Assembly: GCA_002431945.1 (NCBI GenBank)
Contig: DJET01000083.1
Span: forward strand, 2,006 to 54,259
DNA length: 52,254 nucleotides
Reading direction: 5' to 3'
Source of the DNA: Ruminococcaceae bacterium UBA5891
GTDB taxonomy: Bacteria; Bacillota; Clostridia; Oscillospirales; Acutalibacteraceae
Part shown: positions 8,384-15,650 of the stretch, piece after piece
How positions within the stretch are numbered: position 1 is the first letter of the stretch
Layout: each line of letters begins with the position of its first letter
Program-made: the position numbers and the translations under genes
Notes under the pieces: generated by a model
Told to the model about the DNA's origin: nothing
The model's database searches: none
What the model saw: the letters and a program-made list of their open reading frames with translations, nothing else

Positions 8384-9748
8384 ATGGCAGTTAAAAGCAA
8401 AACGGTATATGTTTGCAGCGAGTGCGGATACGAAAGCCCGAAATGGATAGGGAAATGCGCCGGCTGCGGTGAATGGAATACTATGGTAGAGGACGTAAGA
8501 CTGCCGCAAAAGGCGGTAACCACCGCCGCAAAGCCGCTGCATACATTTTCGGCACGTCCGCTTTCACAAATAGACGCGGCAGACGAGCATCGCTTTGTAA
8601 CCGGTATAAAGGAGCTTGACAGGGTGCTGGGCGGCGGTATAGTTAAAGGCTCGGTAGTGCTCTTATCGGGAGATCCCGGAATAGGAAAATCCACCATACT
8701 TCTTCAGGTATGCAACGCATTACAGGGTAATCTTAACATTCTTTATGTATCGGGCGAGGAATCCGCAATACAGATAAAGCTAAGGGCAAAGCGCATAGGC
8801 GTTGAAAGCGATAATGTTTCTATTATGACAGAAACCGACGTGCAGACGGTATGCGAGTATATAAGCTCGGCAAAGCCGGATCTTGTTATAATAGATTCAA
8901 TTCAAACAATGCAGCACAGCGATATAGCTTCTTCGCCGGGAAGCATTGTGCAGGTGCGCGAATCTACAAATTTATTGCTGAGAACGGGTAAAAGCCTTGA
9001 TATACCCGTATTTATTGTAGGCCATGTAAATAAAGGCGGGGATATAGCCGGTCCTAAGGTAATGGAGCATATTGTTGATACGGTGCTTTATTTCGAGGGC
9101 GAGCGCAATCAATCCTACCGAATTTTAAGGGCAATAAAAAACCGCTTCGGTTCAACAAACGAGATCGGCGTTTTTGAAATGACCGAAACGGGGCTTTCCG
9201 AGGTTGAAAATCCGTCCGCTATGATGCTTTCCGGCAGAATGAGCGATGTTTCGGGCGGATGCATAACCTGCATTATAGAGGGTACAAGACCTATTCTTGC
9301 CGAGGTTCAGGGATTGGTGACCGCTACGGGCTTCGGTAATGCAAGAAGAACAGCCGCCGGCTTTGATTATAACAGGCTTAATTTGTTGCTTGCAGTGCTT
9401 GAAAAGCGGCTTGGGCTTTATTTTTCAAACCTTGATACATATCTTAACATTGTTGGCGGAATACGGCTTGACGAACCCGCCGCCGATTTGGCGGTTGCAA
9501 TGGCTTTGGTTTCGGGGCTGCGCGATATCCCCATAGACGAAAATACAATAGCCTTCGGCGAAATAGGGCTTTCGGGCGAGCTGCGCAGCGTTCCGCGCGC
9601 TCAGGCGCGCGTTACCGAGGCGGCAAGAATGGGCTTTAAGCAATGCATTATGCCAAAATCCTGCCTAAAGCAGATCACCGCCGTTCCCGAAAGCATAAAG
9701 CTTGTAGGTGTCAGACGTCTTTCCGAGGCAGTTGCCCTTATCAGGTAA
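8384..9748 (+). CDS. radA: DNA repair protein RadA
   Basis: RecA-like ATPase (DnaB-type helicase activity in well studied members) that promotes branch migration during recombination repair. All parts are present in 454 residues: the N-terminal zinc finger C11-x2-C14...C25-x2-C28, Walker A GDPGIGKST (96-104), the RadA signature KNRFG (252-256), and a C-terminal Lon-protease-like domain (VGGIRLDEPAADLAVA, FGEIGLSGELR). ATG directly follows the cwlD stop without a gap. Its last 84 bases are antiparallel to the small Cys-rich gene on the other strand. Confidence 0.96.
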   Translation: MAVKSKTVYVCSECGYESPKWIGKCAGCGEWNTMVEDVRLPQKAVTTAAKPLHTFSARPLSQIDAADEHRFVTGIKELDRVLGGGIVKGSVVLLSGDPGIGKSTILLQVCNALQGNLNILYVSGEESAIQIKLRAKRIGVESDNVSIMTETDVQTVCEYISSAKPDLVIIDSIQTMQHSDIASSPGSIVQVRESTNLLLRTGKSLDIPVFIVGHVNKGGDIAGPKVMEHIVDTVLYFEGERNQSYRILRAIKNRFGSTNEIGVFEMTETGLSEVENPSAMMLSGRMSDVSGGCITCIIEGTRPILAEVQGLVTATGFGNARRTAAGFDYNRLNLLLAVLEKRLGLYFSNLDTYLNIVGGIRLDEPAADLAVAMALVSGLRDIPIDENTIAFGEIGLSGELRSVPRAQARVTEAARMGFKQCIMPKSCLKQITAVPESIKLVGVRRLSEAVALIR

Positions 9749-9865
9749 TTTTTCGGTAAAGTACGGGCAGCCGCCCGATACAGAATTTACCTGCGCTAAT
9801 TTTTCAAGACAGCAATATCCGTCGCGCTGATATTTACAGTTTTCGGCACACTGAATAATTCCCAA
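9665..9865 (-). CDS. Small Cys-rich protein (often misnamed hydroxymyristoyl-ACP dehydratase)
   Basis: A 66-residue product whose first ~36 residues, with Cys at 6, 10, 18, 19 and 33 and CPYF after C33, match a widespread Clostridial family of ~40-50-residue Cys-rich proteins of unknown role; the database name is not supported by any catalytic motif. It may bind metal. The tail after CPYF (about 30 residues) lies antisense to the radA end and looks like an extension. TTG start at 9865 with GAGG eight bases upstream. Whether the full tail is used is unsure. Confidence 0.65.
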   Translation of the reverse strand: MGIIQCAENCKYQRDGYCCLEKLAQVNSVSGGCPYFTEKLPDKGNCLGKTSDTYKLYAFGNGGDLL

Positions 9866-9977
9866 GCTTATTACCTCGTATAATATTTTTGACTATTATT
9901 TGTATTAAATTCGGTTTTATGCAAAACGCGCCGGAATGATGGCAGGATTAAAGTCTCTCTGTTACCGTTATTTTAAT

Positions 9978-10124
9978 CTATATCATTTTACCAACCGGAT
10001 ACAATCTGCATTTTCCTGAATCTATATCCATTGGAAAATCTATATCCATTGGAATATTATCTTCCGTTAGTATAAACAATATGAGAAAACATTTTTTGAT
10101 TTTTAAGATCACAATTTTGTACAT
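9978..10124 (-). CDS. Possible 48-residue ORF with an internal duplication
   Basis: An open frame from ATG 10124 to TAG 9978. The product starts hydrophobic (CFLILFIL) and ends in SGKCRLYPVGKMI; the 18-bp tandem repeat gives PMDIDF followed by PMDIDS. No ribosome binding site is visible before the ATG. It may be the surviving end of a longer gene in this AT-rich island. Unrecognised. Confidence 0.2.
   Translation of the reverse strand: MYKIVILKIKKCFLILFILTEDNIPMDIDFPMDIDSGKCRLYPVGKMI
10019..10054. repeat. Perfect 18-bp tandem duplication
   Basis: AATCTATATCCATTGGAA occurs twice head to tail. The unit is a multiple of three and keeps the small minus-strand frame open, as expected of replication slippage. 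Confidence 0.85.
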
Positions 10125-10180
10125 TCAATTTCAAATAATATGGCAATGGATTTTGATGGAAATTTTGTTTTCTTAAATCA

Positions 10181-10789
10181 TCAATCATATTTGTTTATTT
10201 CTAAAACTCTGAATGTTGCATTTTTGAATTGACTTATTTTATCTGATTCTACAAATTTAAAAGCCGTCAAATATATTTCCTGTCCGGCACCCAATCTATC
10301 GGCATAAATCATATCCGTTTTAATTCTTGCACCGTTTTCATTCACCGCTTCGATAGTTATGCAGTAAGTATATTGCTTTTTCGCTTTGTTCTTTACAGTA
10401 ATTGCAAGTGATGTTTCGGGGTAATATCCGCTATTAGATACTTGGAATTCCCCAAAAGAAATATCAACATATTCTTTTAAAATTTCATCTGTTGTTTCTC
10501 CTCTAAAAGCATTGCTGATCGCAGGTGTATTTGAATCCATATCGTTTGATATGTTACTAATTAGCGAGGTGGCAATCACAAGAAAGATTGATAAAACTAT
10601 CTTTGTTATGAATCCGATCAAAGCACCCTTGCCTGCCGATTTTGCTCGTTTTGGTTTTTTTCCTTCGTATATCAGGAAAATAATTAAACCAATAATTGGA
10701 ATAAAGAATCCTAATATAGCGAACACAAAACTTGAATTATCATCAGTTGTAGTATTATCAAATCTTGTTCCGCAATTTCTACAATACAT
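10181..10789 (-). CDS. Membrane protein with N-terminal half zinc ribbon
   Basis: A 202-residue protein beginning with one CxxC knuckle (C3, C6) of a zinc-ribbon type, then two hydrophobic segments (~20-44 and ~58-80) around a basic loop, then a ~110-residue soluble domain (FQVSNSGYYPETSLAITVKNKAKKQYTYCITIEAVNENG split over beta strands) resembling the FxLD-type domains of Firmicute surface proteins. Function unknown. It starts 14 bases after the HTH gene stop with GGAGGAG upstream, so the two are cotranscribed. The codon use is AT-rich, unlike neighbouring genes, which suggests acquisition. Confidence 0.72.
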   Translation of the reverse strand: MYCRNCGTRFDNTTTDDNSSFVFAILGFFIPIIGLIIFLIYEGKKPKRAKSAGKGALIGFITKIVLSIFLVIATSLISNISNDMDSNTPAISNAFRGETTDEILKEYVDISFGEFQVSNSGYYPETSLAITVKNKAKKQYTYCITIEAVNENGARIKTDMIYADRLGAGQEIYLTAFKFVESDKISQFKNATFRVLEINKYD

Positions 10790-10803
10790 ATATACTCCTC
10801 CAA

Positions 10804-11892
10804 TTATTGCTTTTTGAACCGTGGTAATTGATAAATCAGTGATTTTATTTCATCGTCTTTTGGCTCTTCGTCAGTAAAAATTATTAGTTCACAAAAATCT
10901 TTATCTTCGCAATTTCGTAATCCACCAAGTTCATTACAATAAATATAAGGATTGCCCAAATCTATATTAGCGGCTTTTTTTCGGTTATAATCGATTCCGA
11001 ATTTTAATATTTTTATTGCTTGTTGTTTATATTTATCTAAATGTTTTAAGGCAAAACTTAAACAGTTGTTGATTATCGGATTGATTGAGTGATATGTAAT
11101 CGACTCAATTTTTTTCACCCTTTTGGCACAATTACTTAATTTATGTACATACGTTTTTTCCTCAAATATAGAATTAAATATGTTATTATTATCCAATATC
11201 AATTCCAAATAGTCATTATTGCAAAAAATGCAATTATCAACATCATAATAGCCAAATGTGAAAAACATATTATAAGAATCATATATATCATTAAAAAGGT
11301 CTGCGTCATTTGTACTTGCAACAAGCCGAGCGAACTCAATGTAATTATCAAAACATATCCAAGTTATACCGGTATCTTTTGTAAATTCAAAGTTTTTGGT
11401 ATACCATTTAAGCTTTATTCCATACACTTCGTGAAGATATTTTACACCGTTAACCGAATGGTATTCAACTACATAATCAAGAAATGTTTTACCGAATTCA
11501 TCTGTTTGTGTAAGAATAGATTTGCCGTCTTTCGCAAGTAACAAATTAAATTCATTTTTATATAATTCGGGGTCATCTAAATAAGCATAATATCTGAAAC
11601 CTTTATTAAATTGTACATTTTTCTTTTCAACAGGTAATTTGTATGCTTCTTCATCCGTTAATCGTGCCAGTGAAACACCGAATATTTTTTCTAAAGGAAT
11701 AATAAATTCATATTTAAGAGGCCTTTCGCCTTTTAACATCTTTGAGAAATTTGATTTTTCTTTACTTGCAAAATTATATGCTTCTTCTCCTTTAATTCCT
11801 AATTCGTGTGCAATATTTATCAATAAGTAACTGTACCTCTCTATCCCTTTCAAATTCATATAATGGTCAATGTTGTTCTTCAAATTTTTCAC
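10804..11892 (-). CDS. Long HTH-type regulator or island protein
   Basis: A 362-residue protein. Residues ~20-80 look like an XRE-type helix-turn-helix region (AHELGIKGEEAYNFASKEKSNFSKMLKGERP and IIPLEKIFGVSLARL, split by a turn). The remainder is acidic and aromatic, with an ankyrin-like stretch (DEFGKTFLDYVVEYHSVNG) near 135-155 and a Cys-rich segment (CIFCNN). Similar long HTH proteins are scattered in Clostridial genomes with no known target. GTG start with AGGAGG at 11901-11906 and an extended -10 upstream. Strongly AT-rich. It is first in a two-gene unit with the membrane protein. Confidence 0.65.
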   Translation of the reverse strand: MKNLKNNIDHYMNLKGIERYSYLLINIAHELGIKGEEAYNFASKEKSNFSKMLKGERPLKYEFIIPLEKIFGVSLARLTDEEAYKLPVEKKNVQFNKGFRYYAYLDDPELYKNEFNLLLAKDGKSILTQTDEFGKTFLDYVVEYHSVNGVKYLHEVYGIKLKWYTKNFEFTKDTGITWICFDNYIEFARLVASTNDADLFNDIYDSYNMFFTFGYYDVDNCIFCNNDYLELILDNNNIFNSIFEEKTYVHKLSNCAKRVKKIESITYHSINPIINNCLSFALKHLDKYKQQAIKILKFGIDYNRKKAANIDLGNPYIYCNELGGLRNCEDKDFCELIIFTDEEPKDDEIKSLIYQLPRFKKQ

Positions 11893-11913
11893 GTTTTTTA
11901 CCTCCTTTTCTGT

Positions 11914-11922
11914 ATTATAACA
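11914..11922 (-). promoter_or_regulatory. Extended -10 promoter of the HTH gene
   Basis: On the minus strand TGTTATAAT, a perfect extended -10, about 22 bases before the GTG start. No good -35 box is present, which fits an extended -10 promoter that may need help or be repressed through the palindrome just upstream. Confidence 0.55.
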
Positions 11923-11950
11923 TGATGTTTTAAAAAATGGTAGTCATATT

Positions 11951-11968
11951 AGACAACTTTTGTTGTCT
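11951..11968. promoter_or_regulatory. Palindrome upstream of the HTH gene (candidate operator)
   Basis: AGACAAC (11951-11957), TTTT, GTTGTCT (11962-11968): a perfect 7-bp inverted repeat about 30 bp upstream of the -10. A half-site-like TGACAAC recurs at 12017-12023. Autoregulation by the HTH protein is an inference. On the plus strand it is followed by five T and could also act as a small terminator, but no plus-strand gene precedes it. Confidence 0.45.
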
Positions 11969-12122
11969 TTTTTGACCTTGCTTAAAAATCGAATTTTAAA
12001 TTATGTAACTATATTTGACAACGCAACAAAATCAAACACACATCTGCAAAATACTCAAAGAGTTTAGCAAAACTATATTCGTATAATAAGTAAACTCTAA
12101 AGAGATACAACAGAATATTTGT

Positions 12123-12311
12123 TTGATAAAAGTGATATACGTTCAAATAAAAAAGCAACGGTCACGAAAACAGAAGATTGAAATTTCCTACAATGTTGTT
12201 GAGATTATAAGTATTGCAAATGAAGATTGTGCAGCCTTTGATGTCAGAGACGGCAGGACAATAGGAAAGAAGAAAACAGCCCGATACTGTAAGGCGGCGG
12301 TACAACTTTAG
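12123..12311 (+). pseudogene. Short ORF remnant
   Basis: A TTG-started 62-codon frame ending inside the 16-bp hairpin. An adjacent frame (about 12099-12180) gives EYLFDKSD and KTED before a stop, and the later part (IISIANEDCAAFDV) reads more protein-like than its start, suggesting a frameshifted gene relic. No ribosome binding site. Not recognised. Confidence 0.2.
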
Positions 12312-12329
12312 TCGTACCGCCGCCTTACA
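12288..12329. repeat. Perfect 16-bp inverted repeat / hairpin
   Basis: TGTAAGGCGGCGGTAC (12288-12303) and its exact complement (12314-12329) flank a 10-base loop. It is far richer in GC than its surroundings and has no T-tract on either side, so it is not a standard terminator. It lies between the AT-rich island and the next chromosomal operon. Confidence 0.75.
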
Positions 12330-12471
12330 CAAACACTTTGTTAATGCACTTCGAGTAAAAAGTCATCTCTTGGTCATTATGAGTGCTAAGAGCGAAAGAA
12401 TCCGCATTTCCCATGAAAACAGAATGCAGATTCTCTCACATCTCACTGCTTATATGGTGCCAAAATATTTT

Positions 12472-13137
12472 TTACATATGTGTTCTTCTTATAATTTCCG
12501 CCTTAAGCGCTTTGCCGTTAAATATCAGCAGCGCACAAAGCGAAAGCACGCTTGCCGCCACGCATGCAAGCGAAAGAGTAATAAAGCTTACAGCGCCGCA
12601 AATTATGAGTATCAGCGGAATAATGCCGAAAATTATATCAAGTATTAAATAGTAAATATACTGCTCTATCGGTAAATTTTGTATTCTGGCAATTACAGCC
12701 ATTGCAAGCATTGCGGAAAGCGAGGCTATGGGCAATACAAAGTTCAGCGACCAAGCCCTCCAGCCTGTGCCGAGATCCCATAAAATGGATATAATTGCCG
12801 CGGCGAGAGTTGTGAAAAATATGCTTTTGGCAATATTTCCGCGCCTTTTAACGGCAACCGAAAACGAAAACCAAAAGGACGCCGCGCCCGCTGCCACGTA
12901 CAGCCACCAGCCGAACGGCACACGCGTTATGCTGTAATCTGTAACGGCGCATATTACAACGGCGGCTACCGTAAGCATAACCGCAATTTTTACAGAAAGC
13001 GAGAAAAAGCTTTTTTTAGGGGCGATTTGCGGATATTTGGCGCCGCTTTCCGCCTCGCCCTCAAGCTCGCCCTGGCAAAGCGGGCAGTGTTCCGGGTTGC
13101 CCTCTACAAATACGCCGCAATTTTTACAGTATAGCAT
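12472..13137 (-). CDS. Zinc-ribbon multipass membrane protein (DUF6320-like)
   Basis: A 221-residue protein with an N-terminal zinc ribbon (C4, C7, C18, C21) followed by about six hydrophobic helices from ~48 to ~210. The fold pattern and its neighbour, an acyltransferase-containing protein, match DUF6320 proteins of Firmicutes, whose function is not known. ATG 13137 is chosen because AGGAAG lies eight bases upstream; GTG 13146 would sit almost on that site. It overlaps the end of the upstream esterase-acyltransferase gene by 14 bases, so translation is likely coupled. Confidence 0.72.
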   Translation of the reverse strand: MLYCKNCGVFVEGNPEHCPLCQGELEGEAESGAKYPQIAPKKSFFSLSVKIAVMLTVAAVVICAVTDYSITRVPFGWWLYVAAGAASFWFSFSVAVKRRGNIAKSIFFTTLAAAIISILWDLGTGWRAWSLNFVLPIASLSAMLAMAVIARIQNLPIEQYIYYLILDIIFGIIPLILIICGAVSFITLSLACVAASVLSLCALLIFNGKALKAEIIRRTHM

Positions 13138-15328
13138 TTTTCTCACTTCCTAAATTTGAAGTAATGCGCACATTTATTCCGAGTCCCGTTAAAATTCTGA
13201 AAAAACGGCACTGTATATCGGTTGAAACAAACGGGGAGGTAAAGGTTATAACAAAGCTGCCGCCGAATGAACACATACAGCCCTGAATACGCTTTGTTGA
13301 ACATAAAACGCCGAATTTATTTATATAATTTTCGGTTCCTTCGGGCATAGATATTTTACCGATGTTTGAAAATGCGGCGGTAACTCCCATTTCCACAAAA
13401 TGGTTTGCAATTTTAAGCCCTGGATCCTTTACAAATACGGGAAGCATACGCGTAGGCAGCAGATTTTCCATTTTGGTAAGTCCCGTCATACGCTCGGCAA
13501 TTTTTGATTTGTCAAGGTTTTGCTTCATACTTTCGTTTACATACCTTATAATGCTTTCAAAATCGTCGGGCTGTTCTTTAAAATTATATTCAATATCTAT
13601 TATGCCGAAAAAGTTACGCGCCGATTTAGACTCAAAATAATTTCTTAAATTAACGGGTACGTCTATTACTATATTCTTTCTTTTTTCGCGTGCGGGCATA
13701 CTGTCGCCGATAGCCTTAATAAACACGGCAAGAAGAAATGCGGTAAGCGTTACGCCGTATTCGTGCGCTTTGTTTAAGAGGTCGGATACGGGCATTTCGC
13801 CCTCGGTTATGCATAAGGGACGGCTGTAAAGCCGCTCGCCCTTAATATGATAGGCGCGTTTGGGCGTTATTACCCCCACGGTTTTGCGCTTGCTGTAATG
13901 CTTGTAAAAGCTGTCGGTTTGCTTTTCAGCACCCGAAGCGTCGTAATCCGTCACGCTTAAATTTGCAAGGTCCTTTGAATACAGCTTTTTAAGGTAAAGT
14001 GAAACTAACGTTTCAAAAAATTTTGCCGCGCCGCCCCCGTCTGAAAGAGCGTGGTATACTTCGAGGTTTATACGCTTTTTATAATAGCTTACTTCAAAAA
14101 GCAGGTCCTTACGGTTAATATTGAATATTTCAGAGCAAGGCTCCTTATGCTCCTCGCGCACAAGGGGTCTTATATCGGTGCTTTCAAAGTAATACCAAAA
14201 AATTCCCTTTTTAAGTATGGAACGGTAAAACGGAAAGCTCTTGATACATTCGTCAAGCGCCGCCTGCAAAGCGCGAGGCTCCACTGTTTCCTTAAGCTCG
14301 CAGAAAAAGCGGAAGACCTTTGCGTCCCGCTTAGAGGTGGTGGGCGGGAATATTTTGGCGGCATTATCAAGCTTTATCCAGCTTTTGGGCTGTGACTCGG
14401 CCGCGCGGTCGTCCCCTAAAAAGCGGCGGATAACCGAATAGGTCTTCTTTTTAAGCTTTAACCTTATAGGCAGTGAAAAATAGCCGTGTATTGCGTTCGG
14501 CATACGGAAAACGGAAACATTGCTGCCGGCGTCCGCCAAGCGCCTGCCGTATTCCTCGCCCTCGTCGCGCAGAGGGCAATACTGCGCCGATATTATAAGC
14601 GTATCAGGCTGACCGTGCAGATCCTTAGCCAAAAGAGGGGCTAAGTAGGGGCTTTGCATATCCTCTTCCTTTGAAGCGTAAAGCTTCATATATCCTACAA
14701 TGCGCTTTGAGGTAAGCATATAATCGGTCCCGTTTTCGCGTATAGAGGCAAAGGGGGAAGAGGGCGAATGGTCGTTATAGGTTGCAGGGTAAATAAGAAT
14801 TTGCCTTTTAGGCTTAAAATCGCCGCGGTCGTGCGCCATAAGGGATACTGCCGCCGCAAGGTTGCCGCCGGCGCTGTCTCCCATAAGGATAATATCCTCC
14901 GGTAAAAATTCGGGCAGCAGCTCGCCGCAAAAAAGCTTTTTGGCAACGGCATAGCAGTCTTCGGGCGCGGTTGGAAATTTATGTTCGGGCGCTCTGCGGT
15001 AATCTACCGAAACTACCGTTCTGCAAAGCTTTTCCTCAATATCAATACAGGTAGGCGTATAAGACTCGATATCGCCGTTTACCCAGCCGCCGCCGTGAAA
15101 AAACAGTATAACGCCCTTTGATTTATTGTTAAGCGGCGAAAAAACGCGCACGGGAATAGGGTAGCCCTCGCGCTCTACCGTTAAATTATCTATTCTGCAA
15201 TTCGGGTTTTTAAGGCGCTTTGCAACTATCCTGTCAAACCGCCTTATAAGCTTATACGATTTTTTAATGTCGGGATCGGGGTATGAAAGCACCTTAAGCG
15301 CCGCTTTCATAGCTTTGTTAATAGCCAT
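13124..15328 (-). CDS. Alpha/beta-hydrolase fused to a condensation-type acyltransferase
   Basis: One 734-residue protein with two enzyme domains. Residues ~40-310 are a hormone-sensitive-lipase-type esterase: HGGGW oxyanion motif (78-82), nucleophile S152 in GDSAGG (150-155), likely acid D255 in RDEG and H281 in HGYFS. Residues ~318-734 resemble the alcohol acetyltransferase / PapA-like condensation fold, with HxxxDGG at H426-D430. No signal peptide, so it is cytosolic or membrane-peripheral. The combination could move an acyl group from an ester onto an alcohol or amine. The partner membrane protein overlaps it by 14 bases. Products and substrates are unknown. ATG start at 15328. Confidence 0.82.
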   Translation of the reverse strand: MAINKAMKAALKVLSYPDPDIKKSYKLIRRFDRIVAKRLKNPNCRIDNLTVEREGYPIPVRVFSPLNNKSKGVILFFHGGGWVNGDIESYTPTCIDIEEKLCRTVVSVDYRRAPEHKFPTAPEDCYAVAKKLFCGELLPEFLPEDIILMGDSAGGNLAAAVSLMAHDRGDFKPKRQILIYPATYNDHSPSSPFASIRENGTDYMLTSKRIVGYMKLYASKEEDMQSPYLAPLLAKDLHGQPDTLIISAQYCPLRDEGEEYGRRLADAGSNVSVFRMPNAIHGYFSLPIRLKLKKKTYSVIRRFLGDDRAAESQPKSWIKLDNAAKIFPPTTSKRDAKVFRFFCELKETVEPRALQAALDECIKSFPFYRSILKKGIFWYYFESTDIRPLVREEHKEPCSEIFNINRKDLLFEVSYYKKRINLEVYHALSDGGGAAKFFETLVSLYLKKLYSKDLANLSVTDYDASGAEKQTDSFYKHYSKRKTVGVITPKRAYHIKGERLYSRPLCITEGEMPVSDLLNKAHEYGVTLTAFLLAVFIKAIGDSMPAREKRKNIVIDVPVNLRNYFESKSARNFFGIIDIEYNFKEQPDDFESIIRYVNESMKQNLDKSKIAERMTGLTKMENLLPTRMLPVFVKDPGLKIANHFVEMGVTAAFSNIGKISMPEGTENYINKFGVLCSTKRIQGCMCSFGGSFVITFTSPFVSTDIQCRFFRILTGLGINVRITSNLGSEKNAIL

Positions 15329-15357
15329 ATTATAAGCATTTCCTTAAAATGAAATAA

Positions 15358-15387
15358 TGCGGCTTATCTTAAAGAAAAGCCGCGCAA
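15358..15387. repeat. 30-bp direct repeat, left copy (with hairpin)
   Basis: This 30-bp sequence is identical to 15614-15643. It contains a hairpin, GCGGCTT (15359-15365) with AAGCCGC (15377-15383). The two copies bracket the hairpin array. Confidence 0.85.
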
Positions 15388-15613
15388 TCTGTCGATAAAC
15401 TAAGAAATCGATTTTTGCGGCGGTAACGCCGCATTTTTCGTTTTTCCGCTGACACGTGCGGCGGAAAAACACCTTGTAAGCGAAAAATCGCTTATTAAGC
15501 GGTTTTTCAAGGGCACTGGGGTGGTATTGGCGGGGATAGAGTGCAGTCCGAAAATCTTTGATTTTCGAGCGAACGGCATTCCCGCCAAGAGCGTGTCGGG
15601 CTTCGACACGCTC

Positions 15614-15643
15614 TGCGGCTTATCTTAAAGAAAAGCCGCGCAA
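15614..15643. repeat. 30-bp direct repeat, right copy (yebC terminator candidate)
   Basis: Identical to 15358-15387. Located seven bases after the yebC stop (read leftward), its GCGGCTT/AAGCCGC hairpin may end the dusB-yebC transcript, although a clean T-tract is missing. Confidence 0.7.
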
Positions 15644-15650
15644 AAAATTA

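Larger units (their letters stand above)
9866..10180. other. AT-rich intergenic stretch with an 18-bp tandem repeat
   Basis: This 315-base gap is much richer in A+T than the flanking radA region. It holds a perfect tandem duplication of an 18-bp unit (10019-10036 and 10037-10054) and a 48-codon open frame on the minus strand (9978-10124). I see no clear promoter, terminator or RNA gene in it. Confidence 0.6.
11893..12471. other. Gene-poor AT-rich gap: promoter, palindrome, ORF remnants, hairpin
   Basis: A 579-base gap. It contains the promoter and palindrome of the HTH gene (11914-11968), short plus-strand open frames at 12100-12311 that switch frame and look like gene remnants, an inverted repeat AGAGTTTA/TAAACTCT (12059-12066 and 12091-12098), and a perfect 16-bp hairpin (12288-12329). 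From ~12330 to 12471 I see nothing definite. Confidence 0.55.
15358..15643. other. Hairpin-array element in the 322-base gap
   Basis: The whole gene-free gap 15329-15650 is taken up by consecutive inverted repeats: 15416-15433 (7 bp, GTAA loop), 15441-15469 (9 bp, TTTTTCCGC/GCGGAAAAA), 15477-15494 (7 bp, AAAA loop), 15527-15588 (11 bp with one G-T pair) enclosing 15549-15567 (8 bp, TTT loop), and 15588-15614 (11 bp, GGCTT loop), bracketed by 30-bp direct repeats that are hairpins themselves. Such density suggests a folded RNA or a non-coding mobile repeat. A 69-codon open frame across it has no coding character. It also holds whatever terminates yebC. Confidence 0.65.

Noticed and set aside
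15400..15609. 69-codon minus-strand open frame inside the hairpin array
   Set aside because: The sequence is explained by inverted repeats; its translation has no coding character or ribosome site.
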